Of a DNA stretch of 64,000 nucleotides, positions 23,600 through 36,200 are shown piece by piece. The stretch's first letter is position 1; the number at the start of each line of letters is the position of its first letter. Location of the stretch: NCBI GenBank assembly GCA_014549065.1, contig JACDOX010000333.1, forward strand, positions 194,569 through 258,568, in the 5' to 3' direction. The notes below the pieces were generated by a model, which did not search any database, had not been told where the DNA came from, and saw nothing but the letters and a program-made list of their open reading frames with translations. This DNA is from Cardinalis cardinalis. Taxonomy: Eukaryota; Chordata; Aves; Passeriformes; Cardinalidae. Position numbers and translations under genes: made by a program.

Positions 23600-26500
23600 A
23601 GAGAGGACTGGGGAGGGTGGGGTGGAGGCAGGGGAGAGGAATCTTTTCACAAATGAAACAGCTTCAAGAGCTCTGGATTTCAGCTGCAGTGGGGCCAGAA
23701 TACATCTCTGTGAGTCACCTTTTGGAATTTAATTATTTATTTATTTAAAATTTTTTTGCCCCTTTTCAGTTTTGGTGGTGGAGTTAGTAGACAAATGAGC
23801 TGAAAGAAGCACCTTTTAAAAAATCCTTTATTTTTATATCATCCTAGTAAAAATCTTTTATATAAAGGCGAAAGTAGGTATTGCATAGAAGAAACACTGG
23901 TGCAAACATCACCCGGTGGGAATGGCATGTTGTTTCTTAGTGTCTACTCTCTACTGCACAACAGATGGCTACCCCAGAGGCAAACATCTCCAGGTTTCCC
24001 CTTGCTGGCTACAGGATGAAGCTGCTCAACTTACGGAAAGAAGTTACATCAGAATTATGTGTGGCCTATTCCATGCTGCTCCCAAGAACCATCTGCTGGG
24101 AAAACATCCTTTTCCTCCTTGCCTTTTCTATGCCTGACCAATATGTCACCCAGGAAAGACCACGAGGATCAGTCTGGCTGTCTTCCGTGCTTGCACCCTC
24201 CCTATGTGTGAATTTTTATTTCATGCATAGAAATGGAGTGGGTGGACACAGGATAGGAGAGTTGGCGTAATGTAGCCATAGTCCAGGAACACAAAGCATG
24301 ACATATCCAAGGCATCTTCTGTCGTCTGGTAGACATTTATGTCATTGTCTTTTAGCATTTCACATGCTACTTAGCTATGGGCACTTTTTTGAGTGCCTTC
24401 CACCTGGGTTTCCTGTAACAAACAGCCTTGGTTTTGATCAGGAGTGAGCAGAATTCACTGCTAATTCACACTTCATCAGCTTTCAAACAGAGCTTCTTCA
24501 GGCAGTTCTCCTGTTTTGTCTCTTTGTAATTTCTATGGCAGCTCTCGAGCATGAAGGATAGTAAGACAGCAGGTATGCTACAGTCTGAAGAAAATACTCA
24601 GAGAAACAGCACTTTCACAGACTTGAACTGTGCTTTCATGAATTAGAGATACAGGGAGGTATGCATTTATACAAATCAATATTTGTGTATATTAAAGATA
24701 CTTTTACTCAGTATCAGTTTTTATTTAAAAACATGCTAAAAACTTATAGTTAAATAATCAGAGTGACATTTGGGGAAAACACACAGGCAGCCACCCACCA
24801 GCATAAGCAAAAAAAAGTGCATACATACATGAGTCAAAGCTCCCTTTGACCAGTTTACAGGACAATTACTGCCTTCTCTGACAAACTGACTGCTGCAACC
24901 TCACACTTTCCAGAGCTGTTTTTTGTTGCCTGGAAAGTGGTATTACCTTTCTGCATCTTTGAAGATGTCTGTCATCACCTCCCACATCAGAGCCAGCTAG
25001 AGACACAAATCAGTCCTGCTTTTGACTCCTCTCCTGTAGGTGGCTTCATAGAGATGAATACATGAAGCTCATGTAACTATCTCACTTAATACTGTGCTTA
25101 AAATGCCTAAAGTAGTCATTGAAAAAAGATTTCAGGATCTATGCTTCTAGATCATGAAATGGAATGAAGCATTCTAGAAAAATAAGTTCGGATGGAAGGC
25201 AAAGTAGCTGAGTTTGCAACTACACATTTCATCTCTGAGTTACTCATAAACATCTTTTATTTCCTTATTACTTTCACTAATATATTTTACCATTTTTGTA
25301 CAAAAACTGACTGCAGATTAAAATGTAAGATGCGGCAGGTACCACTGTGCGACCCAAAAGGACAGAGATGATGCTCCTACTCAGCCCTGCACCTGGCTCT
25401 TTTTGAGCACCAGAAAATCTAGAGAAAGCTAAGCACCTCTGCCCAAAGTGAGAATGCAGTGGAGCCATCAGACGAAAACCATCCTGTCTTTTCTTGCAAA
25501 AATGGGAACACATCTTAGCAACTTTGGATACAGTCTTACATGTAGCAGCAGATACACTGGGCATCAGAGCCCCTTCTTCAACGTGGAACAGCCATCTCCA
25601 GTGAGGCTCAGATGCTCCTGGTCCCAATTTTTGTTAGAAATGGAAGTAAAACTGGATTCAGTTTCTGTGCTTTCCCTCTGCTTCTTCCCTGACTCCTTCA
25701 AGGGCTATCCAAGTGAAATAGCTGAACCCATATGGCCTTGTCTGCTTCAGTGGGAAACCAGAGCCCTGTGAAATTTGGGCATTGTGCTCATATGGGCAAG
25801 GGCTGTGCTTTAAGAATAGTAACCTTCTTCTTCATGGCAACCCCCAAATTCATCTCAATCTCACACACATTCACACTCCTTCCTGTCACACTGATTTCAT
25901 AGGAACTCAAAAAAGTGACACGTAGGCCACACAAAACACTATTGCTGCCAGATGTACAGATGCATGCAGGAATTATTAGGAAGATAAATAGGGGACTAAA
26001 ACCTCCCAGATATAAAGTGGCTCAACAGCTATTTCAGCCCACAAGGAAAAAGACAGGCTGAATGATACAATGAAAATTACATCTTTTTAGAGCTTTAAGT
26101 ATTAATATTCAGACTGGAAATTATTAGAATCTTGTTTACCAGAGGAGTAGTTTGAGATGGCGTGGCTCTGAAAGGCACAAAATCTTCATCCTCAACAGTT
26201 TCTGAAACTCAGCCCAATAATGTCATACTGAACCCCATCTCACCTATGTGTCAATACCTCTTTGGGCGTGATATTGGACNAGGTAACCTTTGAAGGTCGC
26301 TTCTGACAGCTGTCCATGCAAAAAGCAGTGTTTCTTTCAGGGTTGAGCCAAGCCCTGACTGAAGTTTGATCACAGCATCCTCCATTGTCTGAGCCTTTTC
26401 TTCTTCCTTCACAAAACAGCAAAAACCTGTAACAACAGGTACGTGGGTGCCCCTTGCAATGAGGAAGCATTCAAAGTGGAGAAATACACTTTCAAGTTTT

Positions 26501-27808
26501 CTAACAGGAATGTTGGTAAAAATATGTATTGAGTGAACTACCCCAGTGGATGAACTTGGCAATCTGTCAGCAAAAAACAATTCTCTACTGAAGGTGTGCC
26601 AATACAGATAATCTCTCAGTGCTGTTCTGGAAATTGCCCCTTTCCTGCATCATCTGGTCACTCATAATCAAACTGTCTTTTCTAGCTTAGGGAGGTAGCT
26701 GTCTTTAGCCTGAGGAAATCCCTACAACAAAGGCCATGGCATGATAATGGTGCCATCAAATTGCCATCCCCTTCCTTCACATCCAGCAGCTTGCCCTGCC
26801 TTGGGCAAACNTTTTGAAGCAGACAACACAGTCAGTGAAGTCTGCTGCCAGTAGGTCAGACTGCAATCTCTCTCCTTTGTGCTGGCACTAACTTGCTTAG
26901 TCAGTGCTTTTAGCTTTCAAAGTAGCATGACATAAAGCAGCCAGGCACTGCTCTGGGTGAGTAAAGGCATTGGAACTTTGCCTCGCAGAAGTAGGAAGCT
27001 CATCATCTGGCCCAGTGGGAAGGCTTTGCATTCCATCTGAGGAAAGAGTCTNTGATTTTAAAGGAAATACCTTTATTACAGGAAGGGCATCAAGGCCCTA
27101 ATAAAGGTAGATGCTGCCTCCCCATGGACTTGAGAAAAGTTATGTCTGCACCTACTATCAACTTTGCAAAACAGGTCCTCTGGAGATCGCACAGCGGTTC
27201 CCAAATTAATGTACAATAGATGTGTAAAACCAAAAACAGTAAGAAGTTATAAGTCAGGCAACTAAATTCTAAGCTATATCCATAATAATAATAATAATCA
27301 TCATCATTATCATAATAAAAAAGTATACACCGTAAGGTACAAGAAGCTGCAAAGCAAAGCAGCTCCAATTCCTAGGACTCTCAGTTAGAGTGGCTTTTCT
27401 GAGTCTTCCAGTAAATCAGACATAAGAGTTGCAAACCTAATGGAAGACTTTGAAGAATTCTCCCTCGATGTCAAATACACATAATTTTNGCACATATAGT
27501 ATGGATTAGTAGAGCAAAACATTTTCTTAAGTTAAGAAACATTCTTAGAGCAGATCTATGATTTTGTGTAGAAAATCCATTTGTTTGGGGAGTTTCCCCC
27601 CTCTTTGGCAAATAAATGGCAAATGTGAAACAGAAGAAAATAAAAGAGTCAAATAAGTTGTGATAATAACTGGACAAGTAACAACGAAGTGGATCTGTCA
27701 ATCGGACGGATTTCCTCAGCAGGGCTAGGCGTGATGCTCCTTGCAGTCATTCTTTGTGTTCATTTTANGATGAGACAGAAGGGTTGATGTGATAATGTTT
27801 CCGAGGCT
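23600..27808 (-). other. TSPAN9: TSPAN9 3' UTR and downstream flank
   Basis: No exon is visible downstream of the TSPAN9 stop codon. Minus-strand AATAAA complements occur at 27072-27077, about 24720-24725, 25256-25261 and 23827-23832, giving possible 3' UTRs of about 0.7 to 4 kb. The human 3' UTR is long, which would favour a distal site (inference). A short ATA/ATC microsatellite lies at 27283-27320. A small CR1-like scrap may occur near 26262-26310. Confidence 0.5.
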
Positions 27809-27880
27809 TTAGGCATCATATTTTTTGCCAGTCCTGTGAATCTGCTGGAATAGTGTCATGGAGAAGGCCATGCCAAGAAT
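27809..27880 (-). CDS. TSPAN9: TSPAN9 last coding exon
   Basis: 72 bp from acceptor ttttccttcag to TAA. It encodes ILGMAFSMTLFQQIHRTG and KKYDA: the end of TM4 and the cytoplasmic tail. Confidence 0.95.
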   Translation of the reverse strand: MLGMAFSMTLFQQIHRTGKKYDA

Positions 27881-30800
27881 CTGAAGGAAAACAAACAATA
27901 AGGGCTTTAGTACAGGAAGGCTGCCAAAACTGCNCTGCTGACCTGTGTTCATGGCCCAGCTGTAGTTTGAACAGTCATTCTACACTAGCCATANGTCTCA
28001 AGCTTCAACATTGAGCAGTAAATCTGAATGTATGTTGTTCAGGCACATAGTGATGTCCATGGTTGTATCTGTCAGAGCATAGATGGAAGCAAAAAAGCTC
28101 TCAGGGTTCTTTGTTGTACGTGCAACAATTTTTTGGAATCAGTACATACAAGTCACTCTTCCCTTTGACCCAACAACTTGTGCTTGTTTAGTCAGGTAAA
28201 CGTGACTGAAAAGATCAGATTCAGAGATTCTCCCCCAAAAGTATGGCAGTGATAGAATCATAGAATATCCTAAAGGGACCTACAAGGATCATTGAGTCCA
28301 ACTCCTGGCCCTGCACAGGATAACAAAAATCACACCATGTGCCTGAGAGCATTGTCCTAACGCTTGAACTCTGGCAAGCTTGGTGCCGTGACCACTTCCC
28401 CAGANCAAGAACCCCCAAACTGTAACAGATTATTATGATACTTCTGCACTTGTTTTTTTTAAACACATCAACCTCCTTAGTTCAGTGGCCATGATTTGAC
28501 TAATTTTGGTAATTTCTAGAACTTGCTTTCAAAATGAAAAATCAACCAGTTCCTGAAAGGACAGTGTAACAGATGGCTTAATATGGGAACTCCAAAGAGG
28601 TACCCTGAAGTCAAAACACAGGCAAGCAAAATCCCAGTGTAGCATGTCTTCTTTGCAGGACCGATTACTGACCTCCTTCCTTTCTGAGCACATGGCCTTA
28701 AATTAACTCATAAAACAAGTCTGACATTTTTGAAATAAGATTCTAACTCAAAGCAGTTGAGCATCACTTTTCACACAGCAGAGCCAAGAATGCTGACAGC
28801 AAATCAAAGCCATGTTGAAAAACATCAGACCAGTATTACCTGCATTATGAGGACACACATCCCAATCGAGCCGAGGACATGCTTATTGTCATCAAACCAG
28901 CTCATGACTTTCTCGTAACATCCCTGAAATAATGAAAGATGAAAATTGAAACCCCAAAGTCACATTTTCTTTCATGTGCATTCCCTCTATTTTGTTCCTT
29001 CCCACCCATACCAAAGACTTGACCTGGGCAAAGTGAGCCTTACCGTTTTCCACAGTGATTCAGTAGAGTTCCGTCCACAATCTTGGGAATTTTCCATACA
29101 GCATCGGTCCGGAACAATGTTTTCTCCCAGCACTGGGTACCAATCTGTATAGTCATTCACACCACAGCATTTCATCTGTGCAGAAGTAAAGGATTAATAA
29201 ATTAACTAGCACAATTTGTAAATCACGCAAAACCACAAACTTTTATTTCCACTAAATCACTCTATATTTTCAAAAAGGCCACCACAACACTTTTGTAGTT
29301 TTAAGGTATTCTGTGGTTGCTGATCACCTAAAGCAAATACTGAAAAACACAAAGAAAACACAAAACCAAAGAAAATAAATGGCTCCAGACACAAATCTTC
29401 TTACTACAGAGATGCGAACCCAAACACCAAAACAAGGTAATAAGCCCACAACTGTTAAAAGCAAANTCCTGCCAAAGCTNCAGTGCCNCCTATGCAGGTT
29501 TTGCTGCCTCTCNGCTCTTNCGGAACATCTCTATGCCTGTAATAGCCACAGAGAATCCCAGACAGGTGAGCATCTTTCACCTTACAGAGTACACTTTGAT
29601 TCTGTGTTTCACAGTACTCCCTGGATGTTCAAGAGAGCAAAATCAGAAATCAAAACCTGCATTAGCCANCTTTTAGACTAGGCATGGATGCCACTGCAGC
29701 AGCATTGATGACCAAATTGTTACTTTTTTACTATTAAGAAAATATGTTACCTCTGCTTGAATGATATTCCATGCATTTTTCAGTCCAATATTATTTTCTG
29801 AATTGTATAGCTTCATTCCTTCCTTCAAATCCTTCTTTGCACTCTCACTGACCTGCACCATGTAGAAGACAGAGGAAGTCAATGCACTGCTGTTCAGAGG
29901 AAAGGACNAAATGGTACAGACACACATAGAGGATGTCCATCTTTTACCTTCTCTCACCACAAACTTAAGATGGATAAAAAGCTGCAGCTTCATAAATCAC
30001 TGGGACCTTAAAGCAGCTGTCAAGGCCTAGTCTCTCCCTCAGATTGCAAAACAGTGGGTTAATTCTCTTGAGATAGGAGACCTCAAAAGTCTAATTCTCT
30101 CGAGATAGGAGACCTCAAAAAGTCTATCATACAGTCATCATTTGATTAAAACTAACTGAAAATGAACAGCATCTATCTGCTGAGCTTGCTGTAACCTTGC
30201 CAGAGGCAGCTGTTGGCAATACCCCACAGCAGCCTCTCCTGCCTTAACCTGTGGCCTGTTTTAATTTGCTAATACCACAAAACCAGAGTTCCGGCTTCCC
30301 AACCTTAGTGGAGTTATCCTTACATGGGTTGAGGCAGGCTATAGTCAATAGCCAGTACAAAATCNGTTGAAAAAAGACATTACTGTTTTTCTCCTTGTGG
30401 GAGCAAGCTTGTAGGATTTATGACTTTCAAATGTGCTCTTCCTTATTTAGAAGACAAAGCTGGAATGCTTAACAGGATGTCTGAGATGTCCCATTTCTTG
30501 TTTTAATTTCAGTCTGAGCTCAGAGTCTTAGATGCAGGTAGGAATGTACCTTGCCTCTGATAGTAGTGAGCTGGTAGAAGAGAAAGGATTATGGTCGTGG
30601 CATAAAGGTCAACAATTTTATAAATCTGTTTCATCCCTCTTTTAGAACCCAGTCAAAATCAGCAGTTCACCTCAGCTCCCTGAAAGTAGCAGGCATCATA
30701 ATGACAACCTGAGAAGAGAGAAAGGTCTGGAAGGAGCTGTTTTAGAGTAAGTCTGGACATATTCACACTGTAAGGTTCTGCCCTGTGTCAAGCAGAGGTC

Positions 30801-33211
30801 TCAAGTTCCCCAGTCACTTTGGCAGTGTTATGTATCTGATGGGCCAGCCAGTTGTGCCTAAGTCACTTAGTCACTCTGAGATAGCAGATTCTACAGATGG
30901 GCTTATGAGAAACTATCTCTTGATCCATTCTGCACTCACACGAAACTCTCTGGGACTGCCCAGTCAAGTGAGNCAACTGGTGGCATTTGGAATAACCTAT
31001 GAATATCTCATGCCTCTCTCCTCCAGTCTTGTTCCAAGGATTGGCCCTAAGAAGCTATAGGGTTTTAAGCAGGACCTTCCNCAACTTAGGACTACAAGAT
31101 GATCAGCTTCTTGCAGACATCAAACATGTTGAAGGCTATCTAAGGACAAGATGAAAAGGGAGGCTCTGGACCATGGTTTTATTTCAGGGATTTGTCTCCT
31201 GCTTTTTCTCCTCATCACTTCCTCCTTCCCCTTCAGAAGCAGCTCACAATAGACAGCCAAAATCTCAAGGTTAAACCTTCATTGAAGATCCAGGAGAACT
31301 CACATACTTTCATCAAACAAAAAACTAAACCTGGTTTACATGCTAGTAGAGATACTTAATCAATACGGCATATTTGCTTACCTTGTCCATATAAACAAAG
31401 AATAAAATTACTAATATCAGCTCAGCCAGGAGAATTATCAGCAAAACGATGAAAAACTAGAACAAAGAAAAAAGAGACAGTGTATGCACACTTGCCAAGT
31501 AGAGAGTAAACCTAGAGCNCCTAGAAACTACGGTTTACTACCAGTTTGCAGGTTTCAGCCACGCTTTTGTCTNGCTCCTTTTGACTGCTGTGACAGCACA
31601 CAGTCCTGGGAGTCTCTTTCTTTCACACAGACTACAGGACAGATGCTAAATCCCTTAGTGGCAAGGATGAATGTGACGTGCCTCAGAAATGATTCCCAAG
31701 CAGATGGGCTTGAACCACGTGTGACTGTGGAATAGTCATCATATTACTCAGCACTTCTATTCCCAGCTCTGTATCTGAAATTTCTCTCTCTGCAGAGGCA
31801 TCCCAAGTGTGAGTTCTAGTTGTTTCTTGCTACTTTTCAGGCCCAGTAGGCATTTCTTTTCATGCCTTTATGCCCTAGTGGACTCCAGACAGGCATGGCA
31901 CCTGACCCCCAGACACTGGGGAAGAAGCAGTTTGGAGCATAGCTAGCTCTTCAACTGGAAACTCATGACAGTCATGGTAGTATAAAATTACTTTTGCAGA
32001 ACCTCGTAAGAATATACAATCTTTTTTAAAAAATGAAGCTGGTGTTGCAGTTAGTGTGGATGAATCACATGGACTTCAATACTAATCTCTCTTTGCTTTC
32101 CTAGCTGTACAACACACAAAACCAAGCAATCAGATAGCAAAAAACTAGGTGCACATTTTGCCTCCAGTTTAATTCTCTGAAGTGGTTTAAGGAATTCTGC
32201 CCAGCTGTTCCCCAATGCACAAAATAAGAGAGAGTTTTGCACAAGGAAAATCTGCTCCTTAATGTCACAGCATCTGGATTTGTAAGCTGTGACTGAATTG
32301 GAACCCATCTGCCTTGAAAGCCCTCCTCCTACCTTCTGCCACAATACCCCTCTCCTTGCAGGGGGGGTTCTCCTCTCCCCAGCATTTTTTTTGGAAGGGG
32401 ATATTTAAAGGTGGGGGTGGCGGGGTATTATATATTCCCCCTATAACCTCCCATCGTTAGTCAGGGAAGCTAATGATGAAACCTCCTGGGTTTATGCAAG
32501 AAGANCCACACAGTGTTTTCTCAACCTCTGTGCTTCAGTGCTGGTCAGAGAATTTCAAGGGTCAGACTATTTATTTTTTACTGATAAGGCCTGGCAGAGA
32601 CNTTGACTTCTTAAATTTGGCTCAGATGGTTTCCACCATCCTCTGACAAAGGCCTTAGATAAAGGCAATGTAGAAAATAGCCGTGAGAGGCTTTGCACAA
32701 AAAATTTTTTCAGTCAGTCCTTCNAACAGACATTTCCAGAAGGGCTATCCAGGTTGATCCTACAGTTCATGCTTAACCATTCAGAAGTGATTGATCGCAA
32801 TTTGCTTTGCTACCTAATACATTAGGGCACATTTGCTAATATACCATTTAGAACACTGTAACCAAAGTTATGGATTGCCATACTGCAAGCCTACATAAGA
32901 TTGAAAGCCAAGGGCAATGTCACAGTGAGCCACAAGACTATTTTGCACAGGTCATTCAAATAAAATAATAACAAGGCAACAGCCACTGTTTTTAGTGAAA
33001 AGGAGTACTAATGTCTTACGCTCAACAGCAGGCACTTGTTTTCCTTGATAGCACCTAGGCAGCCCAGGAAGCCGGTCACCATGATCACTGTGCCAATGGC
33101 AATGACTAGGTTGGCGGCTGAAAGCGATGGGAAGCTGGGAGAAAACGTGGCGAAGTTCCCTTGTGACACTGACAGCCAGATGCCCACGCCCAGCAGACCA
33201 CAGCCACATAA
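27809..33211 (-). CDS. TSPAN9: TSPAN9, tetraspanin-9 (spliced; first coding exon missing)
   Basis: Six minus-strand exons with GT-AG introns, all phase 0: 33020-33211, 31382-31456, 29751-29852, 29044-29175, 28840-28923 and 27809-27880 (TAA at 27809-27811). They give 218 residues, matching residues 22-239 of the 239-residue family. Visible parts are the end of TM1 (LCGCGLLGVGIWLSV), TM2, TM3 (FFIVLLIILLAEL), a large extracellular loop with CCG, DRCC and two more cysteines plus an N-S-T glycosylation sequon, and TM4 followed by the tail HRTGKKYDA. Tetraspanins organise membrane microdomains; TSPAN9 is known from platelets. The exon for the first ~21 residues was not found up to 64 kb. Confidence 0.95.
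28251..28420 (-). mobile_element. CR1 LINE 3' end fragment
   Basis: Antisense CR1 tail starting with the tagaatcatagaatatccta terminal repeat, then gatcattgagtccaactcct and tgtgcctgagagcattgtcc. It lies in the last TSPAN9 intron. Non-coding. Confidence 0.88.
28840..28923 (-). CDS. TSPAN9: TSPAN9 coding exon (end of loop, start of TM4)
   Basis: 84 bp, acceptor cattatttcag, donor gtaatactg. It encodes GCYEKVMSWFDDNKHVLGSI and then GMCVLIMQ, joining the extracellular loop to TM4. It supplies the last loop cysteine. Confidence 0.95.
29044..29175 (-). CDS. TSPAN9: TSPAN9 coding exon (CCG motif loop)
   Basis: 132 bp, acceptor cttctgcacag, donor gtaaggctc. It encodes MKCCGVNDYTDWYPVLGEN to SLWKT, with the tetraspanin CCG motif, DRCC, a further Cys and an N-S-T sequon. 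The leading ATG is internal, not a translation start. Confidence 0.95.
29751..29852 (-). CDS. TSPAN9: TSPAN9 coding exon (start of large loop)
   Basis: 102 bp, acceptor tgcag, donor gtaacatat. It encodes VSESAKKDLKEGMKLYNSEN then NIGLKNAWNIIQAE, the helical first part of the large extracellular loop. Confidence 0.94.
30060..30124. repeat. 32/33-bp tandem duplication
   Basis: Two copies, 30060-30091 and 30092-30124, of a unit beginning taattctct and ending gacctcaaaa(a)gtc, with one substitution and one extra A. It lies in a TSPAN9 intron. Confidence 0.9.
31382..31456 (-). CDS. TSPAN9: TSPAN9 coding exon (TM3)
   Basis: 75 bp, acceptor tttgttctag, donor gtaagcaaat. It encodes FFIVLLIILLAELILVILFF and VYMDK, which is TM3 and the start of the large loop. 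Confidence 0.95.
33020..33211 (-). CDS. TSPAN9: TSPAN9 coding exon (TM1 end to TM2)
   Basis: 192 bp, acceptor ctctttgcag, donor gtaagacat. It encodes LCGCGLLGVGIWLSV, the small extracellular loop SQGNFATFSPSF, TM2 and the intracellular KENKCLLLS. It is the most upstream TSPAN9 exon found here. Confidence 0.96.
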
Positions 33212-36200
33212 CTGCAAAGAGACAAACAAAAGAAAAGTTTCACCGTNAACAGAAATGTCATTGTCTCCTTCCCCCAAAACTCTGAGAAGAAAGAATTTCA
33301 CAAGCAAGTTCTCAGGTAAATGTTCTGAAGTAATGCTCTCAGTGGCTTGATGTTGAAACAAAGTGAAATTAAATGTTTGTACTTAGACTTGGTCATGTCA
33401 CCTGTACTCATAATTCTATTTAAAAGCCACTGGATGGCAGAATTCTCTTCTGAGAGACTTAGCACATGAAACCAGGGCTACCCATTGATGTCCCAACAGC
33501 AACCCAGAGCAATTTTTCTCTGTGAAAATAAAAAATATTATTTGAACGAATGCTCTGTTGGCACTTATTTGTGCAGTCATCTGCAATGTCTCAGAGTATT
33601 CAGCCCTGTATTGCCTCATCCTACGGGAGGCAAGAAAGTNCTGAAGACATTTACAATCAAAAGCATAATTTCAGTAAATATTTGTCATAAAATGCCCAGT
33701 CACAGTACCCAGGTTGGGTTTTAGTACAAGTTCTCATAGCTTTAGTGTTGATAGTCAGTGATGTCAAAATGTCACCAAAATCAGATTTCTAGAAACATTA
33801 TNTACAGGAAGCTCAAGCCTTATGCAAGATGTTCACAGGCATTCCCAAGGGAAGCAGAGTAACAAATGCACTGAGTAACACAGAGGAAACACTCAGGATT
33901 CTTGTAAGGAGACTGGGAAGNACCTCTTCTTCCAAAACTCAACACAAAACAGTAACTCNACAGAGTGGCNGGGGAGCTTTGCATCACCAGGTATGGATAA
34001 ACGTCACNACATCTGTGTCCCATCACAGAGCTGGACACAACTGCAACAGGAGTTGTGTAGTGGGAGAAAGTCAAACACCAGCTATCCCTATGAAAAGACT
34101 GGTACAAAACATACACACATGCATGTGGCAGGGTAGGACTTTCATCTCTTCCCTCAAATTCGTCCTCTCCACTTAATGATCTTGAATTGATTTCTCATTG
34201 CCTTTCATGAGATGTCAGCAAGGTCAGTGTGAACTTGGAGTAGTAAAGAGCTGTGGGGGGATGCAAAACAGAAGCCACCTGATCATATTCTGCTGCAGGA
34301 CCCAGTGGACATGGCCACAGGTTCAAACTGTCTGCAGCTCATGGAATCAGCCACCCTACTGCTCCTGCTTTAAATTTCATCTACTCTGTCCTTGAATTGC
34401 TGCAGTTTTGGTGCCTCAAGCTCACTCAGGAATCTACCCAGTGGTTCAGCTGTTTCCACCATTAGATGAAAACTGCAGGCGGGGGATGAGAGCTTAATGG
34501 TTCAGGAGGTCAGGAACAGCTCTCACCACACAACATTCATTTAAAGTATTAAATGGCATTTCTAAGCTGCCAGGGCTGCCATTGCCATTAGCTGATGGCA
34601 CTTTAATCAATGACTTCATGACACTCCACGGATGAGTCTGTAAATGTTTCCAAAGAAGTTTCTACCAAAGACCAAAATTGTTCAGTGTAACTTTCCATAA
34701 GATCCTGAATTCACACTTAAAAGGTCATTCACAAATGTGTTCCTTGGACTTTCATACTCTATTAAGTTCAGAAGTCACAGCCTTACCTCAACTGTTTTGA
34801 AAGAGTGCAATGAATTCTGGAATCATTAGGCCAAAAGCAATAGATCACTGCAGATAAACAAGGGGGTGGTAAGAGCAAGCTCAGGGAAAAAAGCTTACAG
34901 AGGAAGGACAAGTAGAGGACAAAAAGGAGTACATATGATTAATACAAAGCTCAGCCCATAAAGAATGACACCTCAGAATCCAACACCAATTATGAGATCA
35001 TAGCAAAAGAAATAGAAGAAAGAAGCCCTAGCCAGCANCTCTTAACCATTTGAAAAAATCCTGCAGCACAATCCTTGAAAAAGATTTGGTCCAGAAAAAA
35101 AAGGTGGCTAGGAGATTACTCCAGAAGGTTCATGTTTATGTTTACGTATAGAAAAGTCAGAAGCACCTAATTGCTTAAATGAGGGAAGGCAGAGTAACAC
35201 TGGAANTTCAGATTACATAAAACATCAGGTGATGGAGGGGCTGTTAAAGGCTGATCTATGCAACTGGGATTCTCTAGTGCCTGAAGAGTAAAAAGTCAGA
35301 GATTTGATAAAAGACATGACAACCTAAAAACTTCCACAAGGTGGCATCCCATACCAAATAGCACTAAAAGTTTAAGACAAATTTCGTATTTCTTCTCTCC
35401 ACAGTTCCTCGAATTTTGTATTTTCTTCTCTGTTTTCCTCTCTGCCATTCTACTGCATAGCAGTACTGCTGAAGCTAAAATTTATGCTTTAAACTTCAGG
35501 TCCCATGACAAATGCTTTTTTCACTCGTGCTTCTTTAAAAAATCCCAAATAATTCCACTGACATGGGACTTAATTGCATACAACCATACCAACCAGAGCT
35601 NGCTAGGATTCTAGCAATAAAATATCTTTCACTGACATTTTATTCTATACCAGTCTCATTTTTTATACAACGTGAACACTACAAAAATGCTCTGACAAGT
35701 ATTTATTCTTACAGCATCCACCTCTTTCTGTTTGGAAAAACTGAATCCTGGAGTGTGAAAGCAGCAAGAATATATCAAGTNATCTTATTAATTCCTTTTT
35801 CACCATATAATTAAATAATATATGCTGCTTGGTATTTAATTGGGTGAGAGTGATGGCACTGACTTTCCTTCCCCAGAGAAATGGTTCAACAGAGTAATAA
35901 ATTTCACTGGATTTTTCTTCTCAAAAAATGTTGGCTCGTTTCCCTCTCATGATTAGAAATCATCATCCTCTAGGCAACCATCAAATCTCTCCTTCCCCTG
36001 CTGTTTATGTCACTGCAGAACACTATCATAAAGTCAGTCACTTTCACTTACAGGGCAATTTATCCAAGCTATGGCACACATATTTTGAGCTTAAAAGCAA
36101 AAGGAACACCAGTGTTCTTCACAGGTTCTCCCACACTTTGAATTCTCTTCACTACCTCAATGTCTATCTGTGTTCATCACTTTGTCCAGAAAACAGAAAG

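Noticed and set aside
26262..26310. Possible tiny CR1 3' scrap (cctttgaaggtcgcttctga)
   Set aside because: Only about 40 bp of resemblance and no terminal repeat, which is too little to annotate.
29044..29175. ATG at the start of the MKCCG exon as a translation start
   Set aside because: It directly follows a good splice acceptor and aligns with an internal methionine of tetraspanin-9, in phase with the upstream exon.
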